Shown: positions 55,601 to 63,459 of the stretch, piece by piece
Position numbering within the stretch: position 1 is the first letter of the stretch
Layout of the letters: each line of letters opens with the position of its first letter
Assembly (NCBI RefSeq): GCF_013389455.1
Contig: NZ_CP058278.1
Coordinates: 3,658,001-3,722,000, forward strand
DNA: 64,000 bases
DNA from: Flavobacterium inviolabile
GTDB taxonomy: Bacteria; Bacteroidota; Bacteroidia; Flavobacteriales; Flavobacteriaceae
Direction: 5' to 3'
Position numbers and translations under genes: made by a program
The notes under the pieces: model-generated
The model's database searches: none
The model's input: only the letters and a program-made list of their open reading frames with translations
Told to the model about the DNA's origin: nothing

Positions 55601-58600
55601 TCCGTTTATATTTTTCGCTCCCGATTTAATTTTCCTTCCCAAATCGTCATAAACTTCATTACTGGCACTGCCATCATCAGGTGTTTTGGTTTCAGTTATA
55701 AACGTTTTTTCCGCATTTTTAGAATAGGTATAATTCTTGGAAACACCTAAATAATCTGTGGTCTTTATTTTTTTAAGCCATTTGTCATAGAAAAATTTCG
55801 TTTGCAGTAAATATGGATTCTTCTCCCAATTCAGGACACCATTACTTGTATTGAATTCAAATTCTGAAATCAGATTCTCCGTATCATAGCTTTTTATCAG
55901 GAAACGTCCCGACGGATCATAATCGTATTTTGTTTCCCTCGGAGTAAGGGATCCAGCCGTTACTTTTTTCTTTTTGATATTCCCGAAAGAATCATATTCA
56001 TTATCCTCAGTAACATGAGGCGTACTGTTTATTTTTTTCTTTACCTGTGTGAGCAGGTTATTTGTATAGGTGTACAATTCTTCCGAACTGCTGGTGTCTT
56101 CATTCGGTAATCCCTGACCGGGATATATGGTTATCGCCTGAGTTTTGCTCATGGGTCTTCCGATAATATGAGGCGTTACGGAAGGAGCATTATAAGCTAT
56201 TGAACCTACAGCAGTTTGCTCGTGTACATTTTCTTTGTATAGTTTTGTTACGGATGTTACAGGATTATTGTATGCATCATAAGTAGTTTCCGTTTCACTA
56301 CGGGTATTATCTAATCCGTTAAAGTTCTGAGTAATGGTACTTTTTAATTTGTAAACTTTATTAAACTGTAATGGATCCTCAAATACGCCATTAACCATAT
56401 TATATGTATTGCTGCTTTTTGAGATATAATTTGTTATGGGTGCTAAATCACCCGGAAGAACAATGCCCGGCAGGGAATAGTTTTCAATATTTGTTCCTCT
56501 TAAACCAATATCATTTTTAGAAACAGTCGAAATGATTTGCGTACCGTTATCATCAAACCAGTTTGTACGCATTACACTACGAAATCCAAGAAATCCAAGT
56601 CCCTCAAGATTTGTTACTGCTCCATAATATTTGAACAATTGCTTTTTATAAACCGATTTACTGACTTTTTCAAGTTGTGATACAATTTGAAAAGTCGGAG
56701 CCATAATAATATCCGTATTAGGATAATTTTCGGTATAACCGCTGGCTCTGTAAGGAATGTCATATCCGTTTTGAGATGTGGTTGCCCCTACCAAAGGACT
56801 ATAACTAATAATCTCCTTAACGCCGTTTCCGGTAGTGATTGCTCTTAATAACCGTTCTTTACCAAAATCTTTCTGAGATTTAAAATAATGCAGCTTATTA
56901 TAATTTGCAAAGGCAATTTCCAATTTCTTATTGGGCTGATTTGATGTATAAAAAATCGGAAGAGCAAATTTGTTAATTCCTGGTATATTTCCTGTATTTC
57001 CGGCATAATACTGCCCGTATACCTGACCAAAAACTCCATTTTTATTTATAAAAGGACGAACTCTTATATTTCCTAATCCGGAACTGCTTGTTGAATCGCC
57101 GCTACAAGTAACATAAAGTATATCTGTTTTTCCATCATTATTAATATCCGATGGAATATAATGATAGATGTCTATACCATAAGGAGTCCAATATTCTAAT
57201 CCGGGATAACTTTGATTTTCCTCAATAAACGCTGTTCCGGTGGAAGTATATTTATACCAATATGAGGATGACGAAGCATTCCCGTTAGGAAGCATGAAAT
57301 CCGTTTTTCCGTCTCCGTTATAGTCCCCGAATAAAACTATTTTTGTCGGATTTTTAATGACTGTACTCCATAACAATACAAGCTGATTATCACTATTCAA
57401 CGTATACACCTTGGCAGAATAATTAGCATTATTGCCATCTATAAACAATATATCTGTTTTTCCATCCCCGTTAAAATCCCCGGTTTCAAGTTTATCTTCA
57501 GATGAAACATTGGCAATAACCCCTGCAAGGTTCATATAATTTGTCGTTTTCCTTCTGTCTAAATCAATAAAATAAGCATTTCTATTGGATGACGTTCCAC
57601 TCCAGTCTACAGCAATAACATCTGTAAGTCCATCGCCGTTAAAATCGCCACTAAGGTACTTTCGCTTTAATAAATCCGGAAATTGAATTGCTTTTTGATA
57701 TTGCAGGTAAACCCCATAAGGAGCAAGATAGTACGTATTTATATTCAGATTATTGATATAGGGTACCATCGGTGCGCTCTGAACTGCTGTCATACCCTGA
57801 AACGGAGCCAGCTTGTTGTTCCATGTTAACCATGTTGATGGAAAAATTTCTTCAAAAGATCCACAAGGCACCTCCCATCCCATGTTTAACGATCCGCCGG
57901 CTATTTCTGTAAAAAGCCAGAATTTTTTCTTGGCATTATCCCCGTTTGTCGGATATAATAAAAAATCCATATTGCCATCACCGTCAAAATCTCCGGAAAC
58001 CGTTGCCGAATTATCCACTCTTATACTACCAACAGACAAACTTGTTGTCATAGCACTATATGCAATAGATTCAGGTGTATTATCATAACTAAAAACTGTA
58101 GGATTGTAACCTGCTGAATTATCTCCGCACTTTTCGGTAATGCTGATCAGTCTTTCATATCCCAATGAGGTAATATCATGAGCCAAATAATAGTTTCGGA
58201 ATCCGATCCCGTTTCCAATAACTTTAATTTCTTTAAGTATTTTGTCATTCAGAATATTTTGTCCTCCAATATAAGCTTGTTCCGGTCGCTGCCGGTTTTG
58301 ATATACAAACTGTATTTCGTTTATAGGAGCAATGGTGCCCATAGTTCCATATTTTATACTGGCTATCCTTAAATTATTGTTTTCCAGCACATAACTATAA
58401 CTAATGCGTACTCCCTGTGGATTTTCCCAATACTTCAAGGCCCAGGTGGTGGTTGACACATGAGTAGAAAAGCCACCATATATGGCAACAGACCCGTCAG
58501 GATATTCAACCTTAAACTCCGCCACACTTACCGGACTGTTTGTTATATTATAAGAAGTAACCTTAATATTGGAGAAATTTTCGGTTTCATATTTTACTCC

Positions 58601-59110
58601 CTGTCCGCCTCCGAGTTTATAATAATTTCCGCCATCTTTAGGGATTAATCTTTGTCCATCTAATGCAAACCGATCGCCGGTACCGCCATTAATCACACTA
58701 ATATTATTGTCATGAAATTTATTAGAAGGAATTCTTGTAATACTGGAAATCCCTGTTATATTCCAGCCATAACCTGCAAGTCCATTTCCTTCCTGACTAC
58801 TATAAGTTAAACTGATCTGGGGAACCACTCCGTTAATTCCCGGCGGAACTGCTATAGGTATATTATAGGTTGCCGCTCCTGTTAATGAAACCGACAATGC
58901 TCCTTCAGTAATTCCCACTTCTGCTGAGTTGCCAGTAGGTCCGGGAAAGCTTGGCGTTAGTGCTGTCGTTGCATCCATCTGCCCCTCTTCGATAGTAGTG
59001 GATTTTCTTTCAATAGGCCTGGTTCCGGCAACTTTTGTTCCGCCTAAATCCTGAGCATTAACAGCCAAACAACAAACAATACTTAATGTGGTAAATATAA
59101 TTTTTCTCAT
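52598..59110 (-). CDS. SpvB/FG-GAP/Rhs-repeat polymorphic toxin
   Basis: 2170 residues. It has a signal peptide (MRKIIFTTLSIVCCLAVNAQ), an SpvB-like region (about 55-340, with PGINGVVPQISLTYSS and GLAGYGWNITG), and at least five FG-GAP or VCBS repeats at about 375-660 (SGDFDGDGNMDF, GDFNGDGLTD, GDFNGDGKTD, GDYNGDGKTD, SDINNDGKTD). YD/Rhs repeats run from about 960 to 1700, and an Rhs core from 1705 to 1832 (GYIGHEHLLGVGLINMNAR, RFLSPDNYVQDP, NPLKYADYNGEW). Residues 1833-2170 are variable and Gly-rich, ending YKGYRVGVNSEHIRHAIQDQ, resembling polymorphic toxin type 23. The Rhs shell would house the C-terminal tip. No T9SS tail is present. Confidence 0.85.
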   Translation of the reverse strand: MRKIIFTTLSIVCCLAVNAQDLGGTKVAGTRPIERKSTTIEEGQMDATTALTPSFPGPTGNSAEVGITEGALSVSLTGAATYNIPIAVPPGINGVVPQISLTYSSQEGNGLAGYGWNITGISSITRIPSNKFHDNNISVINGGTGDRFALDGQRLIPKDGGNYYKLGGGQGVKYETENFSNIKVTSYNITNSPVSVAEFKVEYPDGSVAIYGGFSTHVSTTTWALKYWENPQGVRISYSYVLENNNLRIASIKYGTMGTIAPINEIQFVYQNRQRPEQAYIGGQNILNDKILKEIKVIGNGIGFRNYYLAHDITSLGYERLISITEKCGDNSAGYNPTVFSYDNTPESIAYSAMTTSLSVGSIRVDNSATVSGDFDGDGNMDFLLYPTNGDNAKKKFWLFTEIAGGSLNMGWEVPCGSFEEIFPSTWLTWNNKLAPFQGMTAVQSAPMVPYINNLNINTYYLAPYGVYLQYQKAIQFPDLLKRKYLSGDFNGDGLTDVIAVDWSGTSSNRNAYFIDLDRRKTTNYMNLAGVIANVSSEDKLETGDFNGDGKTDILFIDGNNANYSAKVYTLNSDNQLVLLWSTVIKNPTKIVLFGDYNGDGKTDFMLPNGNASSSSYWYKYTSTGTAFIEENQSYPGLEYWTPYGIDIYHYIPSDINNDGKTDILYVTCSGDSTSSSGLGNIRVRPFINKNGVFGQVYGQYYAGNTGNIPGINKFALPIFYTSNQPNKKLEIAFANYNKLHYFKSQKDFGKERLLRAITTGNGVKEIISYSPLVGATTSQNGYDIPYRASGYTENYPNTDIIMAPTFQIVSQLEKVSKSVYKKQLFKYYGAVTNLEGLGFLGFRSVMRTNWFDDNGTQIISTVSKNDIGLRGTNIENYSLPGIVLPGDLAPITNYISKSSNTYNMVNGVFEDPLQFNKVYKLKSTITQNFNGLDNTRSETETTYDAYNNPVTSVTKLYKENVHEQTAVGSIAYNAPSVTPHIIGRPMSKTQAITIYPGQGLPNEDTSSSEELYTYTNNLLTQVKKKINSTPHVTEDNEYDSFGNIKKKKVTAGSLTPRETKYDYDPSGRFLIKSYDTENLISEFEFNTSNGVLNWEKNPYLLQTKFFYDKWLKKIKTTDYLGVSKNYTYSKNAEKTFITETKTPDDGSASNEVYDDLGRKIKSGAKNINGNWACIDYLYDIYDRNFKVSELYFGDPATGNSGATQWNETQYDMYGRVSKNITYTGKTITMTYAGLTTTINDGVKTKTSVKNAIGRVVAMTDAPGGTINYTYFANGNLKTSDYGGVITTITLDNWGRKKTLTDPAAGTYEYTYNDFGETLTEKTPKGITTYDLDAVGKVNWKTIVGINGDNTNSKTTNTYDPATKLLTAVKFENLSEGYVINYSYGYDQYKRLNFKDESGYLAYYQQATQFDAFGRPEKELYTAINTSDLKRSDKWIKKTYKNGYHYQIVDDATQKVLWQANTVNERGQLLTAQYGYDNGSFVGQETHSYDTYGLPASTSYRTANGSYSSAVPFMTLTTAFDPQRGNLLNRTNSMFGWSEDFSNAYDQQDRLIKYKDANGVYVTQSYDDRGRITANNIGTYNYNVINSTSGVSSPYQASSVTLADAATTAYYNGREQNIGYNAFKSPVWITEEGKENIDYQYNAFDGRCTMYYGGLEADKTARKYRKFYSADGSMEIKRNLLTDTVEFITYIGGNAYTAPVVLKSDGTTQNYLYLHRDYQGSILAITNANGQVLEKRLFDAWGALIKYNNIAGSTTVPTTSDGLLLDRGYIGHEHLLGVGLINMNARLYDPRLHRFLSPDNYVQDPNNTQSYNRYAYCWNNPLKYADYNGEWFGWDDLIVAAVSFVVGYVSSGIQTGQWGWSSVQSGLISAAVGWVAYNTAGSSSGITAGSGSLNAPMWDFLATSAASSAISLLYPPIGIQINNFSFSISPAIAFGNTSGVGVNLSATFSNGDFSLSGGIGIMSNSNYNGLGKNGYEIRKSILASYDNGKNGFSLGFNKWEGDFAQRTGVVGLHFGDFRVMYENDGSIGGLGDGGDSYRTAALNLSLGDFTAGFNLMTGYRDYEGEDGSVKTHRDPLCVDDFGRRMPNGLAKEEGPKYRLGALTVGYKGYRVGVNSEHIRHAIQDQAIHNLRIPWFNGKSIFDKRQMGFENQSWDWKGYGQYRTQNIFTSW

Positions 59111-59113
59111 TAC

Positions 59114-59557
59114 TTATCTTTTCAAAATTTTCAAATCTTTCCTTTCGCCGTTATTATATAGTATTGCTACTATATACATTCCTCCCGGATAATCCGAAAA
59201 TGGAATACGCTGCAAATTATCGGTCTTAAAATCAGTGAATTTTTGAAGTAATGCCCCGTTCATGTTGTAAACCGAAATATTTTCAACTTTTTTATCTTCT
59301 ATTAAAATCCATTTTACATATAATTCCTCCTGAACCGGATTCGGATAGTAGAAAATTTTATCGGAGATATCGCTTTTAATTAAATCTGCAGCTGTCAGAT
59401 CCGATTTATTAATTGCTTGTTTTCCTGTACTGCAATTAATACAAATGGCTCGTTTAATCTGATTACCGGCCGCATCGTAAGTAAAAAGTATTCTATCGTT
59501 CTGTGCGTTTAAGAGCACTCCGTTAAGAATTAATAAAAAAAGAAGAAGCTTTTTCAT
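59114..59557 (-). CDS. Short T9SS C-terminal-domain protein preceding the Rhs gene
   Basis: 147 residues. Signal peptide MKKLLLFLLILNGVLLNAQ, then ILFTYDAAGNQIKRAICINC, a YD-repeat-like fragment. From about residue 67 comes a type A sorting domain: FYYPNPVQEELYV, ISVYNMNGALLQKF, PFSDYPGGMYIVAILYNNG, with a basic tail. The sorting domain targets proteins to the outer surface through the type IX system. It lies 3 bases before the Rhs gene, which has no such domain. Whether it escorts the Rhs protein or is a remnant is unknown. Confidence 0.82.
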   Translation of the reverse strand: MKKLLLFLLILNGVLLNAQNDRILFTYDAAGNQIKRAICINCSTGKQAINKSDLTAADLIKSDISDKIFYYPNPVQEELYVKWILIEDKKVENISVYNMNGALLQKFTDFKTDNLQRIPFSDYPGGMYIVAILYNNGERKDLKILKR

Positions 59558-59769
59558 GCCAACTTGTTATTTGTTAATTTTAACGTAAATCTAATTTATT
59601 TTGTTGTAATTTTCTTATATATTTTAAATTATTTAAAATTTTTCATACTTTTTTCAAGTCTACCAACAAATCATCACTAATAATTACAAATAAAACACCC
59701 GTTAAAATAACTGTTGTATTTGCTTACAACACCTCATAAATTCACAATACGTTATATTAAATCCATAAA

Positions 59770-59800
59770 AAAATCCCGACAGTAGTACTATCGGGATTTT
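59770..59800 (-). terminator. Terminator hairpin in repeat copy 1
   Basis: Stem AAAATCCCGA / TCGGGATTTT with an 11-base loop and a T run on the - strand. It is duplicated with the gene end; copy 2 is at 63551-63581. Confidence 0.8.
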
Positions 59801-59825
59801 ATATCGCTTTAAAAGCCCTGGCTTT

Positions 59826-60022
59826 TTATTTAATCTCTCGGATGCCTTTTATAAAAATCCATTTCATAAAAAGTTTTTCGCCGTCATTGGTTTTAACAGC
59901 CTGAAATTTTGGTGCCAGCAAGGTTGATACTACAAAAGCCGTAACCGGAATCCAGAATCCCTGCAGGTTAGTATAGGCGTCTATAAAAAAACGAAACAAT
60001 ATAAAACAGCAAATCCTGTTAA
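59826..60022 (-). pseudogene. Truncated, frameshifted copy of membrane protein M
   Basis: The frame from DAYTNLQGFWIPVTAFVVS to KWIFIKGIREIK is the same as in the intact gene at 63607-63846. A 4-base deletion within ATATAAACAAAACAGC (reads ATATAAAACAGC here) shifts the frame, and the first part of the gene is missing. The apparent 73-residue ORF that starts at 60047 includes a tail from unrelated sequence. It has no functional N-terminus. Confidence 0.85.
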
Positions 60023-60192
60023 ATCCAAGTACCGGCAAACGGTTCAAAATAATTTTGAGTGTCTTTAAAGTAGTAACGTATTTTACGGTCTTTTTGGGTG
60101 TTTACAGTATAACGATCTTTTATAGAAACGATTTTTTCCTGTGATGTACACGAAAATAAAAACAATACCAATAAAAATAGTAATCTTTTCAT
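60019..60192 (-). pseudogene. Truncated D-family lipoprotein gene (D3 remnant)
   Basis: An open frame of 57 codons from ATG at 60192: MKRLLFLLVLFLFSCTSQEK is a lipoprotein signal (Cys15), then RKIRYYFKDTQNYFEPFAGTWI and a stop. The intact D genes continue from the same motif (YFTPFIGTWIYQNG, then YFTPFIGKWIYQNG). The truncation falls at the boundary with the M repeat, so the stop is supplied by the repeat. It is too short to be a full family member; either a decayed copy or a tiny lipoprotein made from its 5' end. Confidence 0.75.
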
Positions 60193-60210
60193 CCGGAGTA
60201 ATAAGAATTT

Positions 60211-60828
60211 CTAATTCACCTTTGTTAATATGACGTTGGTCGGAATTGTAAATGTGCTTGGCTGGTCCATGCCACGCATCCCTTGGGGTAATGTAACTTT
60301 CCATTGTGCTGTATTTGGGTTTGCAGGATTTATTCTCATATCCAAATCTCCCATTACTCCTGTTGGATATGCAGGATTTACCGGGCCGGTAACGTCAAAA
60401 ATATTCCCGTTCATAATATGAGGTTGGACTGGCTGATTTGCTATTACTATAGTCGGCCATGGAGTGGGAGAATTTCCAATGTTGATTTCAGATGTGTAAA
60501 TGGTTTGCTCATTCATCTGACCGTAATTTTGTACAAGCTTGTAATGCCCTCGCAATTCGTCTGTATAATATTTCGGGGCTTCCTCAGTATAATCAACTTT
60601 GGTTTCTTTCCAGAACTGTATAACAAAGGTTTGATTGCCGTTCTGGTAAATCCATGTGCCAATGAATGGCGTAAAATAGTTGTTGATGTCCTTGTAGTAA
60701 TAAATGAATAAAGAGCTTTTTTTGAAGTTTGGATTATAGTGTTGCCGCATTTCTTCCACTTTTTCTACTTGGCCATAAGAGAAAGAAGCAACGAATAATA
60801 GCAAACCAAGACTGAATATTTTTCTCAT
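60211..60828 (-). CDS. Small secreted protein D2 (DUF6705-like)
   Basis: 205 residues from the ATG at 60828 (MRKIFSLGLLLFVASFSYGQ signal peptide). The ATG at 60852 is in frame but lies within the preceding remnant. Mature part: YNPNFKKSSLFIYYYKDINN, YFTPFIGTWIYQNGNQTFVI, DELRGHYKLVQNYG, NQQTIY-like EQTIYTSEINIGNS and a C-terminal FTIPTNVILTKVN. It is close to D1 (60954-61574). I place it tentatively in the DUF6705 family of Flavobacteriaceae; the fold looks beta-rich. Function unknown. Confidence 0.75.
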   Translation of the reverse strand: MRKIFSLGLLLFVASFSYGQVEKVEEMRQHYNPNFKKSSLFIYYYKDINNYFTPFIGTWIYQNGNQTFVIQFWKETKVDYTEEAPKYYTDELRGHYKLVQNYGQMNEQTIYTSEINIGNSPTPWPTIVIANQPVQPHIMNGNIFDVTGPVNPAYPTGVMGDLDMRINPANPNTAQWKVTLPQGMRGMDQPSTFTIPTNVILTKVN

Positions 60829-60839
60829 GGTGTATATGT

Positions 60840-60944
60840 TTAATTTGGACATGGTTTTTTAATTATGTTTGATGTCTTGCTTTCAAGTTCCAGTTTTTGG
60901 AAATATTTCATCAACTTTAAATAGCTCAAAAAATTTGGGCTAAC
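60840..60944 (-). pseudogene. 3' remnant of a second L lipoprotein gene
   Basis: Read on the - strand, this interval encodes FQKLELESKTSNIIKKPCPN and a stop. The intact L gene ends FQKLEFDSKTSNIIKKPCSN. The DNA match extends at least to GTTAGCCC with frame-disturbing insertions and deletions. It starts 9 bases after the D1 stop and ends just before D2. So a second copy of L once preceded D2 and was lost except for its tail. Confidence 0.85.
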
Positions 60945-60953
60945 TTTATATAT

Positions 60954-61574
60954 CTAATTGACCTTTGTTAATGTGACATTGGTTGGTATTGTGAATATAC
61001 CTGTATTAGCCGAATTATGAAGACCGGACGGAAGTGTAATATTCCATTGCGCGCTGTTTGTATTGGATGGGCTGATACTCATTTTAAGTATGCCTTTTAA
61101 ACCAAGTGGATTATCATCCGTATAAGGTGTATTCACGTCATAAATAGTACCATCCAAGAGATATTGTTGTAATGGCGCACCAAATATAATCGTCACCCAA
61201 GGGGTTATTGAATTTCCTGCATTGATTTGAGATGTATATATGATTTGTTCATTTGTAGCCCCATAATTTTGAACCAGTTTGTAATGTCCGATCAATTCAT
61301 CCATGAAATATTTTGAATTACCACTGGATTGATAAAGTACCTTTTCCTGCTTAGTGAATTGCACAACAAAGGTTTGACTGCCGTTTTGATAAATCCACTT
61401 ACCTATGAATGGAGTAAAGTAATCATTAATATCCTTATAGTAATAAGTGAGCAGAATACTCTTTTTAAAATTGGGATTGAAATATTGGCTAATTGCTTCA
61501 ATTTTTTCCTGTTGTGCCTGTACGGACAAAGAAAAAAGAAAAAACAACACACTAAATTTAAATATTTTTTTCAT
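60954..61574 (-). CDS. Small secreted protein D1 (DUF6705-like)
   Basis: 206 residues from the ATG at 61574 (MKKIFKFSVLFFLFSLSVQA signal peptide); an earlier ATG at 61598 lies inside the preceding gene. Motifs match D2: FNPNFKKSILLTYYYKDIND, YFTPFIGKWIYQNGSQTFVV, DELIGHYKLVQNYGATNEQ, INAGNSITPWVTII and the end FTIPTNVTLTKVN. It starts 11 bases after the L stop, so it is co-transcribed with L. The function is unknown; a protective partner of L is a hypothesis. Confidence 0.75.
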   Translation of the reverse strand: MKKIFKFSVLFFLFSLSVQAQQEKIEAISQYFNPNFKKSILLTYYYKDINDYFTPFIGKWIYQNGSQTFVVQFTKQEKVLYQSSGNSKYFMDELIGHYKLVQNYGATNEQIIYTSQINAGNSITPWVTIIFGAPLQQYLLDGTIYDVNTPYTDDNPLGLKGILKMSISPSNTNSAQWNITLPSGLHNSANTGIFTIPTNVTLTKVN

Positions 61575-61585
61575 AATTGAATATT

Positions 61586-63112
61586 TTAGTTGGAACAAGG
61601 CTTTTTAATAATATTTGATGTTTTGCTATCAAATTCCAGTTTTTGAAAATCTGAAAATGTTGCATCAACTTCAAATAAATTAAGTCCTAACTTGGCTTCT
61701 TTTATAAACTCTAAAAATGATTTTTTATCATCTTCGACATTTGAATTTACTTTAATGGTTCCATTGGCTCCATAATATTTTTTAAATAGTTTTTCCATTT
61801 CTGCAATTTTTTTCATGTCCAGTATGGTTCCTTGTGCATTGGTGCGTGGATACCTAAAACTGTCAATACAGAGTGTGCAATCAATTGTAAGAGCATATCT
61901 TGTTCCATCTGCTGTTATAACATAGAAAACAAAATCACCTGTATCAATTTTATCATTTTGTACCAAGCGACTTAAAACAGCCATATCATCCCACGAAAAT
62001 ATAGAATATGTGCCGTTTCCATTTCCTCCGTATGCATCATGCGTATGTGCCAGCATCACGTATTTTTGACTTGGATTCATATTAATATCAATCATACCGC
62101 CAATACCCTGCGGAATTGTCTGTACGGGATTGGATGTTTGTGTTGTTGCTGATTTATCAATAAATATGCCGTTTTCGTTACTTTGTGATGTTGTTCCTGC
62201 AAGGTCGATAAGTTTTTCTTTCAGGTTCGGAAATTTTTCCAATTGCTTCGTAATCGTTTTGCATCCTGACGGTGGAGCAGTACTTTCAATTTCGTCTAAT
62301 ATGGGTGTTGTTACAACTGGAGGATTTGTATTGCTATTACTACCTCCGCTTCCGCCGCCGGAATGACCACCCCCGGTATTTCCACCTGTTGAGCCGCCAT
62401 CACCACCCAAGCCGCCGCCGCCAAAACCACCTGCACTACTATTGCCGCCACCGCCTATAGACATACTGCAATCCACAGTCGTAACTGAAAAAAGGTGACT
62501 TGAGTCATTGCAATACTGTGTAGCTACATGCGGTTCTGTTGACCCTCCTGCTGTCCATGCCTGATTGCACATCCAAACAGTTGCCGTTACGCAATTTAAT
62601 TCTTTTGCAGTTGGCGTGATGTCATATTCAATCTGCGTAATATTAACCGTGCCTTTGAAATGAAAAGAATGATGTTCCTCACTTGGTGTTAATGGTACTG
62701 TAGGTGTATACTTGACAAGATACGCATTCGCCTGATTCAATGAATCCATACTAATGACAAGGTTTTCAAAAAAAGTGGGATTGCTGATTTCGCGTTTGAT
62801 CTGAAATGTATAGGTGGTATATGCATCGTCCTGAATCACTTTAGCAATATCAGGCATAATCGAAAATCCGTGTGCATCTTCCATAACAGTTTTTTCGATA
62901 CTTCCTTTTTTCTGTTTCCCTTTATTTAGTTTTGAAAGGGCTGTACTAAATTGTTCTTCTTTCAGCAGCATATCAAACGTACTGTTTCTTATGCTTATCT
63001 TTTCCTGATAGCTTTTCTTGTTGATTGCATCCCGTTCCAGTTCGCAACCGAACAGGACAAATACAATCAAAATCATTACAGGAAAACAGGCGTGTAATTT
63101 TCTATGGCTCAT
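61586..63112 (-). CDS. Lipoprotein L with glycine-rich hinge and HTHD-motif C-terminal domain
   Basis: 508 residues. Lipobox VLFGC, Cys23. Residues 24-217 form an N-terminal domain with DFHFKGTVNITQIEYDITP-like beta strands (FHFKGTVNITQIEYDI). Residues about 218-262 are Gly, Ser and Asn only, a flexible hinge. The C-terminal domain (about 275-508) has MLAHTHDAYGGNGNGTYSIF with H356, H358 and D359, and SWDDMAVLSRLVQNDKI. This spacing recalls JAB/MPN+ metalloproteases (HXH...D) but a Glu earlier in the fold is not clear. Cys pairs occur at CTLCID. I recognise no family. It may be a surface-anchored effector. Confidence 0.6.
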   Translation of the reverse strand: MSHRKLHACFPVMILIVFVLFGCELERDAINKKSYQEKISIRNSTFDMLLKEEQFSTALSKLNKGKQKKGSIEKTVMEDAHGFSIMPDIAKVIQDDAYTTYTFQIKREISNPTFFENLVISMDSLNQANAYLVKYTPTVPLTPSEEHHSFHFKGTVNITQIEYDITPTAKELNCVTATVWMCNQAWTAGGSTEPHVATQYCNDSSHLFSVTTVDCSMSIGGGGNSSAGGFGGGGLGGDGGSTGGNTGGGHSGGGSGGSNSNTNPPVVTTPILDEIESTAPPSGCKTITKQLEKFPNLKEKLIDLAGTTSQSNENGIFIDKSATTQTSNPVQTIPQGIGGMIDINMNPSQKYVMLAHTHDAYGGNGNGTYSIFSWDDMAVLSRLVQNDKIDTGDFVFYVITADGTRYALTIDCTLCIDSFRYPRTNAQGTILDMKKIAEMEKLFKKYYGANGTIKVNSNVEDDKKSFLEFIKEAKLGLNLFEVDATFSDFQKLEFDSKTSNIIKKPCSN

Positions 63113-63188
63113 TTTCTTAAATTATTAATAATCGCAAATATTATGTTTCTCCAGATAAAAATATTTATGGCTTCCCATAAAATGTTAC

Positions 63189-63210
63189 AATACGTATAAA
63201 AATACGTATT
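63189..63210. repeat. Inverted repeat AATACGTAT-N4-ATACGTATT
   Basis: A perfect 9-bp inverted repeat with a 4-base spacer, about 77 bases upstream of the L start. It has no T run, so it is more like an operator than a terminator. No regulator is adjacent. Confidence 0.45.
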
Positions 63211-63427
63211 TATAAGCATGCGTCTTACGGACTTTTGGTGTTTTATTTACGGATATTGATGCTATAAAACTATGTATTTATGACCTGGATTTTCGGTTTA
63301 GCTCTATTTAAAATGCAAAACGGATATATCGGTCTATACCTGTCTATAGTAACCAGTCTGTGTGAAGTTGAGGGGGATACAAAACAATTCGCTTCCTGCC
63401 AGTATTAAAATCAATCAGGTTAAGAAT

Positions 63428-63459
63428 AAAACCCCGATTATAAAAAGTATCGGGGTTTT
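63428..63459. terminator. Isolated hairpin, orphan terminator
   Basis: Perfect 11-bp stem AAAACCCCGAT / ATCGGGGTTTT with a 10-base loop. No gene ends next to it on either strand. It may be a remnant of a deleted gene or a second terminator for gene M. Confidence 0.6.

Larger units (their letters stand above)
59769..60022. repeat. 254-bp direct repeat, copy 1 (3' end of gene M with terminator)
   Basis: This stretch is nearly identical to 63550-63807 in the same orientation. By eye I counted 8 substitutions and one 4-base gap. It contains the hairpin, the 3' coding end and the first part of the membrane-protein gene M. Identity stops abruptly at CTGTTAA. Confidence 0.9.

Noticed and set aside
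59826-60047. 73-residue ORF at the first M repeat as an intact gene
   Set aside because: It carries a 4-base deletion and has an N-terminus from unrelated sequence, so it is annotated as a pseudogene.
62272-62470. Short repeats of CCACCG type suggesting a CRISPR or tandem array
   Set aside because: They encode the Gly-rich hinge of lipoprotein L on the - strand; there are no regular spacers.
63189-63210. Inverted repeat as a terminator
   Set aside because: There is no T run and no gene ends next to it.
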